The notes beneath the pieces are model-generated. The model had not been told where the DNA came from, did no database searches, and was given only the letters and a program-made list of their open reading frames with translations. A program made the position numbers and the translations under genes. 64,000 nucleotides of DNA from positions 1-64,000 of the forward strand of contig NZ_CP024311.1 of NCBI RefSeq assembly GCF_002944315.1, written 5' to 3'. Positions 49,485 to 59,923 of this stretch are shown here, piece after piece. Numbering within the stretch: the stretch's first letter is position 1; each line of letters starts with the position of its first letter. The stretch comes from Rhizobium sp. NXC24 (GTDB lineage Bacteria > Pseudomonadota > Alphaproteobacteria > Rhizobiales > Rhizobiaceae).

Positions 49485-50273
49485 CTAATCGAGCCGCATG
49501 GCGATGCCATGCTCTGACATATAGTGCTTCGCTTCGCCGACCGAATAGGTGCCGAAGTGGAAAATGGAAGCCGCCAGCACGGCCGTCGCATGGCCTTCCT
49601 TGATGCCGGCAACGAGATCGTCGAGATCGCCGACGCCGCCGGAGGCGATCACGGGCACACGTACCGCATCGGCAATTGCCCGCGTCAGCTCCAGATCGTA
49701 GCCGACCTTGGTGCCGTCTCGATCCATGGAGGTGACGAGCAGTTCGCCGGCGCCGCGCTCGACCATCTTGCGGGCAAAATCGACGGCATCGATGCCGGTC
49801 GCGTTGCGGCCGCCATGGGTATAGATCTCCCAGGCGCTCATATTGTCGCCGCCGAGTGCCTCGGTACGCCGCCGCTTGGCGTCGATCGAGACGACGATGC
49901 ACTGATTGCCGAACTTGTCGGCCGCTTCGGCGACGAAATCAGGATTGTTGACCGCCGCCGAATTGATCGAGACCTTATCGGCGCCGCAAAGCAGCAGCTT
50001 GCGGATATCCGCGATGGTGCGCACGCCGCCGCCGACCGTTACCGGCATGAAGCATTGCTCGGCGGTGCGGGCCACGACATCGAAGATCGTCTCCCTGTTG
50101 TCGGAAGAGGCGGTGATATCGAGGAAACACAGCTCGTCCGCACCGGCGGCGTCGTAGGCCTTGGCGGCTTCGACGGGGTCGCCGGCATCGACGAGGTTGA
50201 GAAAGTTGACGCCCTTGACGACACGGCCGTCCTTGACGTCGAGGCAGGGGATGACGCGGGCTTTCAGGGTCAT
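49485..50273 (-). CDS. hisF: Imidazole glycerol phosphate synthase subunit HisF
   Basis: Cyclase subunit forming ImGP and AICAR from PRFAR with ammonia supplied by HisH. TIM barrel; N-terminal [21 protein letters not shown] with catalytic Asp 12, and [10 protein letters not shown] at the C-terminal phosphate site. 262 aa. Overlaps hisA by 4 bp. Confidence 0.97.
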   Translation of the reverse strand: MTLKARVIPCLDVKDGRVVKGVNFLNLVDAGDPVEAAKAYDAAGADELCFLDITASSDNRETIFDVVARTAEQCFMPVTVGGGVRTIADIRKLLLCGADKVSINSAAVNNPDFVAEAADKFGNQCIVVSIDAKRRRTEALGGDNMSAWEIYTHGGRNATGIDAVDFARKMVERGAGELLVTSMDRDGTKVGYDLELTRAIADAVRVPVIASGGVGDLDDLVAGIKEGHATAVLAASIFHFGTYSVGEAKHYMSEHGIAMRLD

Positions 50274-51019
50274 TGCGCGATCTCCTTCGCCTTGGCCGCC
50301 TTGATCAGCGCCAAGGCCTCCTTCGGATCGATCCGGCCATCATAAAGCGCGCGGCCGGAAATCGCACCTTCCAGTTTGCGGGCATCTGGCTGGATCATGC
50401 GGCGGATATCATCAAGCGAGGCAAGGCCGCCGGACGCGATGACGGGAATGGAAACGGCATCGGCCAGTTCCAGCGTCGAAGCCCAGTTGATGCCGGTGAG
50501 AATGCCGTCGCGGTCGATATCGGTATAAATGATCGCGGCCACGCCTGCGCCTTCGAATTTTTTCGCCAGTTCGATGACGCCGAGTTCGGAGGCTTCCGCC
50601 CAGCCTTCGACCGCCACCTTGCCGCCCTTGGCGTCGATGCCGACGGCGATATGGCCTGGAAATCTCCGACAGGCTTCGACGACAAGCGCCGGATCGCGCA
50701 CGGCGACAGTGCCGAGAATGACGCGGGCAAGCCCGCGTGTCAGCCAGTTTTCGATATGGTCGAGCGTACGGATGCCGCCGCCGAGCTGCACAGGGTTTTT
50801 CGTCGCCTTGAGAATGGCGTCAACGGCCGCCCCATTGACGGTCTCGCCGGCGAAGGCGCCGTTGAGATCGACGACATGCAGCCATTCGAAGCCCTGGTCT
50901 TCAAAGGCTTTCGCCTGGGCGGCGGGATCGGGATTGTAGACGGTCGCCTGCTCCATGTCGCCGAGCTTCAGGCGCACGCACTGGCCGTCCTTGAGGTCGA
51001 TGGCGGGAAAGAGAATCAT
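50270..51019 (-). CDS. hisA: Phosphoribosylformimino-5-aminoimidazole carboxamide ribotide isomerase
   Basis: Amadori isomerase, substrate supplier for HisFH. TIM barrel with Asp 8 in [18 protein letters not shown] and IYTDIDRDG in the second half. 249 aa from ATG 51019; the upstream extension to 51073 overlaps hisH and is not conserved. Confidence 0.97.
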   Translation of the reverse strand: MILFPAIDLKDGQCVRLKLGDMEQATVYNPDPAAQAKAFEDQGFEWLHVVDLNGAFAGETVNGAAVDAILKATKNPVQLGGGIRTLDHIENWLTRGLARVILGTVAVRDPALVVEACRRFPGHIAVGIDAKGGKVAVEGWAEASELGVIELAKKFEGAGVAAIIYTDIDRDGILTGINWASTLELADAVSIPVIASGGLASLDDIRRMIQPDARKLEGAISGRALYDGRIDPKEALALIKAAKAKEIAQ

Positions 51020-51044
51020 GTCTTTGTCCTTAATGCGCGAAGCG

Positions 51045-51695
51045 TCACGGCTTCCAGCGCATAAAATTGGCAATCAGGGCGAGGCCGAGCTTCTGGCTCT
51101 TTTCCGGATGGAACTGCGAGCCGGCCATGTTGTCACGGCCAACGAAGGCGGTCATCGCTCCGCCATAACTGGTCGTGGCGATGACATCGTCGGCATGGTC
51201 GGCGGCCAGATGATAGGAATGCACGAAATAGGCATGCAGCCCCTCCGATCCGGTCGGAATGCCGTGGAAGAGCGGGTGCGGGTGTCTGAGATCCAGCGTG
51301 TTCCAGCCGATCTGCGGGATTTTCAGCGTGGGATCGCCGGGCGTCATCTCCTTGACGTCGCCCTTGATCCAGCCGAACCCCTGCGTGATCGTCTTTTCCA
51401 GCCCGCGCGACGACATGAGCTGCATGCCAACGCAGATGCCGAGGAAAGGGCGGCCCTTGTGTTCCACGACATCAATCACCGCATCCGCCATGCCGGAAAC
51501 GGCGTCGAGCCCACGGCGGCAATCGGCATAGGCGCCGACGCCCGGAAGCACGATGCGATCGGCGGTGGCGACACGCTCGGCATCGTCAGTCAGATCGATT
51601 TCAGCGTCGATACCGGCTTCGCGGGCGGCGCGTTCAAAGGCCTTGGTGGCCGAGCGCAGATTGCCTGAGCCGTAATCGATAATCGCGACGCGCAT
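51045..51695 (-). CDS. hisH: Imidazole glycerol phosphate synthase glutaminase subunit HisH
   Basis: Class I glutamine amidotransferase feeding ammonia to HisF. Nucleophile Cys 88 in [11 protein letters not shown]; His 196 and Glu 198 in FHPEKSQ. 216 aa. Separated from the DUF2628 gene by 2 bp. Confidence 0.96.
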   Translation of the reverse strand: MRVAIIDYGSGNLRSATKAFERAAREAGIDAEIDLTDDAERVATADRIVLPGVGAYADCRRGLDAVSGMADAVIDVVEHKGRPFLGICVGMQLMSSRGLEKTITQGFGWIKGDVKEMTPGDPTLKIPQIGWNTLDLRHPHPLFHGIPTGSEGLHAYFVHSYHLAADHADDVIATTSYGGAMTAFVGRDNMAGSQFHPEKSQKLGLALIANFMRWKP

Positions 51696-51697
51696 GA

Positions 51698-52180
51698 TCA
51701 GCGTCCTCCGTCATAGCCGGGAAGACCGAAAGACGGTCCGCCCCGGCTTGGGCTATTGTTTGGAGAGGTGGGGATATCCCAATCGTTTGAACGGATATTC
51801 TCCTCGGCCTTCGGCTCAGTCGTAGTGAAATGGATCTCTTCGGCCGTCGCCAGATTGGGCGCCGAAACCAAGTCTTCCGTCTTCCAGCCGCCTGCAACGA
51901 GGCTCCGATACGCGGCGTGGTTGCCTTCAAGCGCAGCCAGGACATGCACGCCGAGCAGGATCGCGATGCCGGCGGCAAAAAACTCCGGCCGGCGGATCAA
52001 TTCCAGGGCGATGCCCTGTAGCAGAAAGGCGGCGATGGCCTGCAGCCACAGCCGGTGAAAAAGCATCCATAGTGTCGGAAACAAAAATGCGGTCCAGGAA
52101 AAACCGTCGCGGATGAAGCGCGTGCTCACCTGGTTTTTGTCCGGTCCTCCGGGTGGCGTCAAAATCAAATAGCTTGCCAT
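51698..52180 (-). CDS. DUF2628 membrane protein
   Basis: 160 aa. N-terminal [19 protein letters not shown] is typical of DUF2628; two or three hydrophobic segments cover about residues 28-88. The C-terminal half is polar and Pro/Ser/Gly-rich. Function unknown. It lies between hisB and hisH with 2- and 26-bp gaps, so it must be transcribed with the histidine genes. Confidence 0.83.
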   Translation of the reverse strand: MASYLILTPPGGPDKNQVSTRFIRDGFSWTAFLFPTLWMLFHRLWLQAIAAFLLQGIALELIRRPEFFAAGIAILLGVHVLAALEGNHAAYRSLVAGGWKTEDLVSAPNLATAEEIHFTTTEPKAEENIRSNDWDIPTSPNNSPSRGGPSFGLPGYDGGR

Positions 52181-52206
52181 CTCTTCACTTTCCCCATGAC
52201 GGGGGC

Positions 52207-52815
52207 TCAGGCGAGGGTGCCCTTTGTCGAGGGCACACGGCCTGCCTGCCGCGGATCAATCTCGGTTGCCGTGCGCAGTGCGCGGGCAACGGCCTTGAAG
52301 CATGTCTCGGCAATATGGTGATTGTTGGCGCCATAGTGGTTGAGGATATGCAGCGTGATGCCGGCATTCTGCGCCAAGGCCTGGAAGAATTCGCGCACCA
52401 GCTCGGTATCGAAAGTGCCGATCTTCGGGGCGCTGAAGGCAACATTCCAGACGAGGAAGGGCCGGCCGGACAGATCGACGGCCGCCTTCGTCATCGTTTC
52501 GTCCATGGCGAGATCGATCGAGGCGTAGCGGGTAATGCCGCGCCGGTCGCCCAGCGCCTTGGCAATGGCCTGGCCGATGGCGATGCCGGTATCTTCGACC
52601 GCGTGGTGATCGTCGACATGCAGATCACCCTTGGTGTCGATCTCCATATCGATCAGCGAATGTCGCGAAAGCTGCTCCAGCATATGGTCGAAGAAGCCGA
52701 CGCCCGTCGAAATCGTCGACTTGCCACTGCCGTCGATGTTGACGGACACGGAGACCGAAGTCTCATTGGTCTTGCGGGAAACGCTTGCCGTGCGGCTCGC
52801 TGCGGTCTCTGCCAT
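52207..52815 (-). CDS. hisB: Imidazoleglycerol-phosphate dehydratase
   Basis: Mn-dependent dehydratase, stand-alone (not fused to histidinol-phosphatase). [19 protein letters not shown] region ([12 protein letters not shown]), [14 protein letters not shown] and [16 protein letters not shown] carry the metal-binding His residues. 202 aa. First gene of the reverse his run; divergent from hslV. Confidence 0.96.
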   Translation of the reverse strand: MAETAASRTASVSRKTNETSVSVSVNIDGSGKSTISTGVGFFDHMLEQLSRHSLIDMEIDTKGDLHVDDHHAVEDTGIAIGQAIAKALGDRRGITRYASIDLAMDETMTKAAVDLSGRPFLVWNVAFSAPKIGTFDTELVREFFQALAQNAGITLHILNHYGANNHHIAETCFKAVARALRTATEIDPRQAGRVPSTKGTLA

Positions 52816-53029
52816 GGTTGCTCCATCGGGATTGACGGCCGTTCCTTATCAGGCACATCGGCAAATATCCAGAAGTTAAGTCAGTATAGACTTATCTAGC
52901 CGGCTTACATGCATCATTCCGAAATAACGGGCATTTGCAATCGTAAAAAGCCCTCTTACATAGGGCTTGACGGGGCCGAAACGCGGCCCGGCAGAAAGCC
53001 CGCCAAAATGGGGGCAAACAGGTGTTTAT

Positions 53030-53557
53030 ATGACGACAATTGTAACTATTCGTAAGGGCGGCAAGGTGGTGATGGCTGGCGATGGCCAGGTGAGCCTCGG
53101 CCAGACCGTAATGAAGGGCAATGCCCGCAAGGTTCGCCGCATTGGCAAGGGTGACGTGATTGCCGGTTTCGCCGGTGCGACCGCCGATGCCTTTACGCTG
53201 CTAGAGCGGCTGGAAAAGAAGCTCGAACAATATCCCGGTCAGTTGATGCGCGCCGCCGTCGAGCTTGCCAAGGATTGGCGTACGGACAAATATCTGCGCA
53301 ACCTCGAAGCCATGATGCTCGTCGCCGACAAACAAGTGACGCTCGCCGTCACCGGCAACGGCGATGTGCTTGAGCCGGAACACGGCGCCATGGCGATCGG
53401 CTCCGGCGGCAATTTTGCGCTCGCCGCGGCGCGCGCGCTGATGGATACCGACAAATCGGCCGAGGACGTTGCCCGCCGCGCGCTCGATATCGCCGCCGAC
53501 ATCTGTGTCTACACCAATCACAATGTCGTGGTCGAAACGCTCGACTCCGAAGCCTAA
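53030..53557 (+). CDS. hslV: ATP-dependent protease proteolytic subunit HslV (ClpQ)
   Basis: Threonine protease dodecamer; with HslU degrades misfolded proteins. 175 aa from ATG 53030; Met removal exposes Thr 2 as nucleophile ([20 protein letters not shown]). An upstream in-frame ATG at 52967 adds 21 residues and would block the catalytic N terminus. The 215-bp divergent gap to hisB shows a CTTGAC at 52966 but no convincing -10 or heat-shock promoter. Confidence 0.96.
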   Translation: MTTIVTIRKGGKVVMAGDGQVSLGQTVMKGNARKVRRIGKGDVIAGFAGATADAFTLLERLEKKLEQYPGQLMRAAVELAKDWRTDKYLRNLEAMMLVADKQVTLAVTGNGDVLEPEHGAMAIGSGGNFALAAARALMDTDKSAEDVARRALDIAADICVYTNHNVVVETLDSEA

Positions 53558-53600
53558 TTCCTCTCTTGATTGTTTCTAGCCCTGACGGGAAGCGCACGAA

Positions 53601-54908
53601 ATGACCACTTTTTCCCCCCGCGAGATCGTTTCAGAACTCGACCGCTATATTGTCGGCCAGCATGAGGCCAAACGCGCCGTGGCGATTGCGCTGCGCAACC
53701 GCTGGCGCCGCCAGCAGCTCGAGCCCGATCTGCGCGACGAAGTCATGCCGAAGAACATTCTGATGATCGGCCCGACCGGCGTCGGCAAGACGGAAATCTC
53801 CCGTCGCCTCGCCAAGCTTGCCGGCGCGCCCTTCATCAAGGTGGAAGCGACGAAATTTACCGAAGTCGGCTATGTCGGCCGCGATGTCGAACAGATCGTC
53901 CGCGATCTCGTTGAGGTCGGCATCGGCCTAGTGCGTGAAAAGAAGCGCGCCGAAGTGCAGGCGAAGGCGCATATGAGCGCGGAAGAGCGGGTGCTCGATG
54001 CCCTCGTCGGCTCTACGGCCTCGCCGGCAACGCGCGACAGCTTCCGCAAGAAGCTGCGCGAAGGCCAACTGGACGACAAGGAAATCGATATCGAAGTCGC
54101 CGACACGGGCTCCGGCATGCCCGGCTTCGAAATTCCCGGCATGCCCGGCGCCAATATCGGCGTCCTCAACCTGTCCGAAATGTTCGGAAAGGCCATGGGC
54201 GGCCGCACCAAGAAGGTGCGCACCACGGTGAAGGATTCCTACAAGGAACTGATCCGCGACGAATCCGACAAGCTGATCGACAACGAGGCGATCCAGCGCG
54301 AAGCGGTTCAATCGGCCGAGAATGACGGCATCGTCTTCCTGGACGAGATCGACAAGATCGCCGCCCGCGATGGCGGCATGGGCGCCGGCGTTTCCCGCGA
54401 AGGCGTGCAGCGCGACCTGCTGCCGCTGGTCGAAGGCACCACGGTTGCGACCAAATATGGCCCGGTGAAGACCGATCACATCCTCTTCATCGCCTCGGGT
54501 GCGTTCCATGTGTCGAAGCCTTCGGATCTCCTGCCGGAATTGCAGGGCCGTCTGCCGATCCGCGTCGAACTGAAGCCTTTGAGCAAAGAGGATTTCCGCC
54601 GTATCCTGACGGAGCCGGAAGCCAGCCTCATCCGCCAATACAAGGCGCTGATGGAGACGGAAAACTTGAAGCTCGATTTCACGGATAACGCGATCGACGC
54701 TTTGGCCGATGTCGCTGTGCACCTCAACTCCACTGTCGAGAACATCGGCGCCCGCCGCCTGCAGACAGTGATGGAGCGTGTACTGGACGATATTTCCTAC
54801 AACGCTTCGGATCGTGCCGGCGTGTCGGTGACCATCGACGCCGACTATGTGCGCGAACATGTTGGCGATCTCGCCACCAATACCGACCTGTCGCGCTTCA
54901 TTCTCTAA
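53601..54908 (+). CDS. hslU: ATP-dependent protease ATPase subunit HslU (ClpY)
   Basis: AAA+ unfoldase of the HslUV protease. Walker [16 protein letters not shown], Walker [17 protein letters not shown], and a typical I domain between. 435 aa; the C terminus TDLSRFIL (inserted into HslV) is intact. 43 bp after hslV. Rhizobia often have an acetyltransferase gene nearby; none is here. Confidence 0.97.
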   Translation: MTTFSPREIVSELDRYIVGQHEAKRAVAIALRNRWRRQQLEPDLRDEVMPKNILMIGPTGVGKTEISRRLAKLAGAPFIKVEATKFTEVGYVGRDVEQIVRDLVEVGIGLVREKKRAEVQAKAHMSAEERVLDALVGSTASPATRDSFRKKLREGQLDDKEIDIEVADTGSGMPGFEIPGMPGANIGVLNLSEMFGKAMGGRTKKVRTTVKDSYKELIRDESDKLIDNEAIQREAVQSAENDGIVFLDEIDKIAARDGGMGAGVSREGVQRDLLPLVEGTTVATKYGPVKTDHILFIASGAFHVSKPSDLLPELQGRLPIRVELKPLSKEDFRRILTEPEASLIRQYKALMETENLKLDFTDNAIDALADVAVHLNSTVENIGARRLQTVMERVLDDISYNASDRAGVSVTIDADYVREHVGDLATNTDLSRFIL

Positions 54909-54953
54909 TGGAATTAAGCCGGTGACGGCATCTTGACATATTAAGCACTCGAC

Positions 54954-54991
54954 AGCGGGCCGTTAACTTTTTAGTTAAGGCCCGCTTCTTT
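54954..54991 (+). terminator. Putative hslVU terminator
   Basis: AGCGGGCC (54954-54961) pairs with GGCCCGCT (54979-54986); TTAAC/GTTAA extends the stem inside with one bulge; followed by a T-rich tail. Confidence 0.7.
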
Positions 54992-55076
54992 GCGTGGGAA
55001 TGGCTTTATTCGGCCAAGATTGTCCGTCAGGCAGCCGCATTGAAACATCGGATGAAACTTCGACAGGGCAGCCATC

Positions 55077-56030
55077 GTGCGACGCATTCTGATCACCCTT
55101 CTTCTGGCGGTTGTCAGCCTCTCCTGGACTCCGGCCTATGCGGATGCAGCGGCCATGGTGCCGCCGGGCAACCGCAACGCCGAGCAGCCGGCAATCCCTG
55201 GTGCCTCCGTGCGCCGTACCAAGGGCACGAATTCGACCTTCGAGCGCAAATACCAGAAGGTTCACGAACTGCTGGCGACCGATACCAAGCTCATGTCGAA
55301 GATCAAGTCGACGGCGCGCGCCTACGGCATCGACCCCATCCACATCATCGGCGCGCTGGTCGGCGAACATACCTATAATGTCGACGCCTATGACGGCCTG
55401 CAGTCCTACTACGTCAAAGCCGCCTCCTATGCCGGCCAGAGCTTCCGCTTCGCCTATGACGGCGAAGACGTCGATGATTTTGTCGCCCGGCCGCAATTCG
55501 ATGCCTGCAAGGGCAAGAGGGATTCCTACAGCCTCTGGACCTGCCGCGAAGATGTCTGGGAAAGCGATTTCCGCGGCAAGAAGGTCGGCGGCAAATCCTT
55601 CCCCGACAACCGTTTCAGCGCCGTGTTCTTCCAGCCCTTCTATGCCGGCCAGACCTTCGGCCTCGGCCAGGTCAATCCGCTGACGGCGCTGGAGCTCTCC
55701 GATCTCGTCAGCAGCACGTCGGGCATTCCGAAGCTGGATGAAAAGGACGCCGGCAGCGTCTACAAGGCCATCATGGATCCGGATCTGTCGCTCGCCTTCG
55801 TTGCGGCCTCGATCCGCAAGTCGATCGATGACTACCGTTCGATCGCCGGCATGGACATTTCGGGCAATCCGGGCATCACGGCGACGCTCTACAATGTCGG
55901 CAATTCCCGCCAGCGGGCCGCAGCGCTCGCCGCCAAGAACCGTGGGGCCGGACAACCGGTCTGGCCGGAGGAAAATTACTATGGCTGGCTTATCAATGAT
56001 AAGCTGGACGATCTGAAGTCGCTGCTTTAA
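55077..56030 (+). CDS. DUF1402 secreted protein, lysozyme-like
   Basis: 317 aa with a signal peptide (about 1-22, cleavage near AYADA). GTG start. The DUF1402 family has no assigned activity. Three blocks resemble a family-1 lytic transglycosylase: GEHTYN (Glu 97), FGLGQVNPLTA (195-204; compare GLMQV) and LYNVG (271-275; compare YNAG). Two Cys (144, 156) may form a disulfide. I infer a periplasmic peptidoglycan-binding or cleaving role. Directly downstream of hslVU. Confidence 0.82.
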   Translation: MRRILITLLLAVVSLSWTPAYADAAAMVPPGNRNAEQPAIPGASVRRTKGTNSTFERKYQKVHELLATDTKLMSKIKSTARAYGIDPIHIIGALVGEHTYNVDAYDGLQSYYVKAASYAGQSFRFAYDGEDVDDFVARPQFDACKGKRDSYSLWTCREDVWESDFRGKKVGGKSFPDNRFSAVFFQPFYAGQTFGLGQVNPLTALELSDLVSSTSGIPKLDEKDAGSVYKAIMDPDLSLAFVAASIRKSIDDYRSIAGMDISGNPGITATLYNVGNSRQRAAALAAKNRGAGQPVWPEENYYGWLINDKLDDLKSLL

Positions 56031-56078
56031 ACTTCGGGAGCCGTCGCGAAAATAAGGTTTTCGAGGAGATTGGATCTC

Positions 56079-57473
56079 ATGGACATGATCCCGGAAGCCT
56101 TTTCCCCACCAGCCCCGACCCCGCGTACCGTCCCGCCATCGCGTCTGACGATCATCCGCACCATCCTGCGCAATCCGCTGGAATTATGGGGTGAGCCTTC
56201 CTATACGCTGCCATGGATCATGACGCGCTTCTTTCGCGAGCACACGCTGATCGTCAATGATCCCGGCCTGATCAAGCATGTGCTGGTCGACAATGCCTCC
56301 AATTACCGCATGTCGGATATCCGCCAGCTCGTGCTCCGGCCAATCCTGCGCGACGGCCTGCTGACGGCGGAAGGCCAGGTCTGGAAGCGCTCGCGCAAGG
56401 CCGTCGCGCCGGTTTTCACGCCGCGCCATGCCCAGGGCTTTGCCGGCCAGATGCTGAGCCAGAGCGAAGCCTATGTTCGCAAATACGAGGAGGCCGGCAG
56501 CGATGGCAAGGTTTTCGACATCGCCATCGATATGACCGAGCTTACCTTCGCCATCCTCGCCGAAACGCTGTTCTCCGGTGAGATCGTCACCGAAAGCGGC
56601 CATTTCGCCGATGACGTCAACCAGCTTCTGCATCGCATGGGCCGCGTCGACCCGATGGATCTTCTGCGCGCGCCTTCCTGGGTGCCGCGCGTCACCCGCA
56701 TCGGCGGCCAGAAGGTGCTCGACAAGTTTCGCGGCATCGTCCGCAAGACGATGGATCTTCGGCTCGACAAGATGCGTAGGGATCGGGCCAGCGCTCCCGA
56801 CGATTTCCTGACGCTGCTGTTGGAAAAGGCCGGCCCCGACGGCCTGACCATGGAGGAGATCGAGGACAACATCCTCACCTTCATCGGCGCCGGTCATGAG
56901 ACGACGGCGCGGGCGCTGGCCTGGACGCTCTACTGCGTCGCCAATACCCCGCATATCCGCGAGGTCATGGAAGCGGAAATCGATCTGGTGCTCGCCACCG
57001 GCGCCGAGCCCGTCGCCTGGCTCGACCTGATGCCGAATGTCCGTGCCGCCTTCGAGGAGGCGATGCGCCTCTATCCGCCGGCGCCATCCATCAACCGCGC
57101 CTCGATTGCTGACGATGAATGGATAAGCCCAAGCGGGGAGCGCGTGGAGATCCCGGCCGGGATCACCGTACTGATCATGCCTTGGACACTGCATCGCCAT
57201 GCGCTTTATTGGGACAAGCCGCGTGCCTTCATGCCCGAACGCTTCCTTCCGGAGAATCGCGGCAAGATCAACCGCTTCCAGTACCTGCCCTTCGGCGCCG
57301 GCCCCCGCGTCTGCATCGGCGCCACCTTTGCCCTTCAGGAAGCCGTCATCGCCCTTGCTGTCATGATGCACCGCTTCCGTTTCGATGTGACCGATCAGAC
57401 GAATCCCTGGCCGGTGCAGAAGCTGACGACCCAGCCGCAAGGCGGGCTGCCAATGCGGGTGACGAGGCGGTAG
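56079..57473 (+). CDS. Cytochrome P450
   Basis: 464 aa. I-helix AGHETT (271-276), ExxR as EAMR (Glu 327, Arg 330), and heme loop FGAGPRVCIG with Cys 412. Its length and style resemble fatty-acid or alkane-type bacterial P450s rather than short soluble ones. No membrane anchor, ferredoxin or reductase gene is adjacent. ATG 56079 is chosen with AGGAG 10 bp upstream; TTG 56070 is too close to the RBS. Confidence 0.92.
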   Translation: MDMIPEAFSPPAPTPRTVPPSRLTIIRTILRNPLELWGEPSYTLPWIMTRFFREHTLIVNDPGLIKHVLVDNASNYRMSDIRQLVLRPILRDGLLTAEGQVWKRSRKAVAPVFTPRHAQGFAGQMLSQSEAYVRKYEEAGSDGKVFDIAIDMTELTFAILAETLFSGEIVTESGHFADDVNQLLHRMGRVDPMDLLRAPSWVPRVTRIGGQKVLDKFRGIVRKTMDLRLDKMRRDRASAPDDFLTLLLEKAGPDGLTMEEIEDNILTFIGAGHETTARALAWTLYCVANTPHIREVMEAEIDLVLATGAEPVAWLDLMPNVRAAFEEAMRLYPPAPSINRASIADDEWISPSGERVEIPAGITVLIMPWTLHRHALYWDKPRAFMPERFLPENRGKINRFQYLPFGAGPRVCIGATFALQEAVIALAVMMHRFRFDVTDQTNPWPVQKLTTQPQGGLPMRVTRR

Positions 57474-57494
57474 GGGCGCTGCGGGCACGGGATT

Positions 57495-57751
57495 ATCTCG
57501 CCCCTGGCGGGCGAGAAAGCAATTTCACTGGCTTAGGAATTGCGGCGCAGAAGCTGCTACGCATTAAAAATGCTTAGCGCAATTTCTAAGCCATTGAAAT
57601 TGCAAGAGAGGGGGTCAGTTTCTTGTTCAGACAAATTTCTAAATTTCGTGCGTCCCTACCTACCCCCGCTCTTGCAAAAACTAAGAATTAGACGGGGACA
57701 AGCCCCCGCCTAATCCTAAGTTTTTGCTTTCTCGCCCGCCAAGGGCGAGAT
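57495..57751. repeat. 257-bp nested palindromic element (MITE-like)
   Basis: Fills most of the 327-bp gap between the P450 and hyuA genes. Outer inverted repeats of 28 bp (57495-57522 and 57724-57751) differ by one base. Inside are further inverted pairs: 57519-57543/57579-57603 (25 bp, 2 mismatches), 57600-57615/57662-57677 (16 bp, 1 mismatch) and 57674-57697/57704-57727 (24 bp, 3 mismatches). No ORF and no clear target duplication. Could be a non-autonomous mobile element or a structured RNA. Confidence 0.75.
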
Positions 57752-57800
57752 AGGCTCCGCGCTTGCCGCCTCACTCATCTCCTCAAGGGTAAATTGATCT

Positions 57801-59804
57801 GTGACATCTCATTTCCTGCTCGGCATCGACACCGGTGGAACCTATACCGATGCCGTTCTCTTCCATGAAACCGACGGCGTTGTTGCCAAGGCGAAATCGC
57901 TGACCACGCGGCATGATTTGGCCGTCGGCATTGCCGGCGCTGTCGATGCGGTCATCGCCAAGGCGGCCATCCCCGTTTCCGCTATCGGTCTCGTATCGCT
58001 GTCGACGACGCTTGCCACCAACGCGCTGGTCGAAGGGCAGGGCGGCCGCGCCGGACTGGTAATGATCGGCTTCGGCCCCGATGATCTGAAGCGTGACGGC
58101 CTGGCCGAGGCGCTGGGGACCGATCCAGTGGTGTTTGTACCCGGCGGACACAGCGTCCATGGCAACGAGAACCCGCTTGATCTGGCGGCGCTCGAAGCGA
58201 TGCTGCCGGAGCTTTCGAAGAGCGTTTCGTCCTTCGCGATCGCTGGCTATTTCGCTGTGCGGAATCCGGCTCATGAAATCCGTGTGCGTGACTGCATCCG
58301 CGAGATTTCCCATCTGCCGGTCACCTGCAGCCATGAACTCTCCTCCAAGCTTGGCGGCCCGCGCCGGGCGCTGACGACGCTTTTGAACGCGCGGTTGGTG
58401 TCCATGATCGACCGGCTGGTCGGCGCCTGCGAAGGGTTTCTGGCCACGCGCGGCATCGCGGCGCCGATGATGGTCGTGCGCGGTGATGGCGCGCTGATCT
58501 CGGCCGCAGAAGCTAAGCTCCGTCCAATCGAGACCATCCTTTCTGGACCTGCGGCGAGCCTTGTCGGCGCACGCTATCTGACCGGCCTCGACGATGCCGT
58601 GGTGTCCGATATCGGCGGCACCACCACGGATGTCGCTGTGATGGAGGCCGGCCGGCCGCGGCTCGATGCCGACGGTGCGGTGGTCGGCGGCTATCGCACC
58701 ATGGTCGAAGCGGTCGCCATGCGCACCTATGGCCTTGGCGGTGATTCCGAAGTGAAGATCAACGATCGCGGTCTTGTCGCCGCCTTCGAACTCGGGCCGC
58801 GCCGCCTGCTGCCGCTCAGCCTCGCAGCCCATGTACACAGCCAGGCCGTCATCGGTGTGCTGGAGCAGCAGCTTCGTGCGCCGCATCTCGGCCGCCACGC
58901 CGGCCGCTTTGCCGTGCGCACCGGCGTACCGGATCATCTTGCGAGCGGCTTGCAGCCGTCGGAACAGGCGTTGTTCGACAAGATCGGCAGGGTACCCCTG
59001 CCGCTCGACCAGCTTCTGACCTCGACGTCGCAGAAAGCGACCCTGGACCGCCTGGTTGCCCGTGGCCTGGTGCATCTCTGCGGCCTGACGCCGTCAGACG
59101 CAATGCATGTGCTTGGGCGGCAAAGCCAGTGGAGTGCGGAAGCCGCCCGGTTGGGTCTCGCGCTGGCAATGCGGTTGAAGGACGGCTCCGGCCGCCCGAT
59201 TGCCGACTCGATAGAGGAGCTGGCGCAAAAGATCGTCGATCGCCTGACCCGGCAGTCCGCCGACGTGATCCTGGCCGCCTGCCTGGCGGAGGACGGCGTT
59301 ACCCATCTCGATCCGGCCAAATCGATCTCGATCGACCGCGCGCTTCGTCGCGCACGGGGCATCGCCCGTTTTGCCGTTTCGCTCGATCGCCCTCTGGTCG
59401 GCCTCGGCGCTTCCGCCCCCGTCTATTACCCTGCCATCGCCGAGATGCTGGCAAGTGACAGCGCCATTCCCGCTGATTCGGATGTGGCCAACGCGATCGG
59501 CGCCGTCGTCGGCCAGGTTCGCACCAGCGCCACGGTATTCGTCACCATGCCCGAGGATGGCATCTATGTGCTGAATGGCGCGGGCGAGACTTTGCGGTTC
59601 ACTGACGAGCAAAAGACTTTTTCTCTGGCGCGGCAGCGGGCAATCGAGGTGGCGACGGCGCAAGCGCGCTTGAATGGTGCCGAAGATCCCGTCATCGCCG
59701 TGGAAGAACAGGTCGATGCGCCTGAGATCGAGGGCAATCGCAAGCTGGTCGAGGCCCGCTTCATCGCCACCGCCAGCGGCCGCCCGCGCATAGCCGCCGA
59801 CTGA
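57801..59804 (+). CDS. HyuA-family hydantoinase/oxoprolinase (N-methylhydantoinase A type)
   Basis: 667 aa, GTG start. ASKHA-like ATP-binding motifs: GIDTGGTYTDAVLF at the N terminus and VSDIGGTTTDVAVMEAG in the middle. Related to the ATPase part of 5-oxoprolinase and N-methylhydantoinase/acetophenone carboxylase. Those complexes need a HyuB partner, which is absent on both sides, and the C terminus is not a HyuB fusion. Substrate unknown. Confidence 0.88.
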   Translation: MTSHFLLGIDTGGTYTDAVLFHETDGVVAKAKSLTTRHDLAVGIAGAVDAVIAKAAIPVSAIGLVSLSTTLATNALVEGQGGRAGLVMIGFGPDDLKRDGLAEALGTDPVVFVPGGHSVHGNENPLDLAALEAMLPELSKSVSSFAIAGYFAVRNPAHEIRVRDCIREISHLPVTCSHELSSKLGGPRRALTTLLNARLVSMIDRLVGACEGFLATRGIAAPMMVVRGDGALISAAEAKLRPIETILSGPAASLVGARYLTGLDDAVVSDIGGTTTDVAVMEAGRPRLDADGAVVGGYRTMVEAVAMRTYGLGGDSEVKINDRGLVAAFELGPRRLLPLSLAAHVHSQAVIGVLEQQLRAPHLGRHAGRFAVRTGVPDHLASGLQPSEQALFDKIGRVPLPLDQLLTSTSQKATLDRLVARGLVHLCGLTPSDAMHVLGRQSQWSAEAARLGLALAMRLKDGSGRPIADSIEELAQKIVDRLTRQSADVILAACLAEDGVTHLDPAKSISIDRALRRARGIARFAVSLDRPLVGLGASAPVYYPAIAEMLASDSAIPADSDVANAIGAVVGQVRTSATVFVTMPEDGIYVLNGAGETLRFTDEQKTFSLARQRAIEVATAQARLNGAEDPVIAVEEQVDAPEIEGNRKLVEARFIATASGRPRIAAD

Positions 59805-59923
59805 TTATTTCCATAAATGCACAAATCTTTCGAACTATTGCCAAATTGACGGAGAGCCTAACCGCCCGCAAACTGGCAGCATGTAAAAATTGAGCCGTAG
59901 AACGGCCGTGAGGAGTGATTGGT

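Noticed and set aside
52960..53029. Heat-shock sigma-32 promoter for hslV
   Set aside because: CTTGAC at 52966-52971 is suggestive, but no suitable -10 appears at the right distance.
57119..57577. Forward ORF at the end of the P450 gene
   Set aside because: Out-of-frame shadow of the P450 heme region that runs into the palindromic element.
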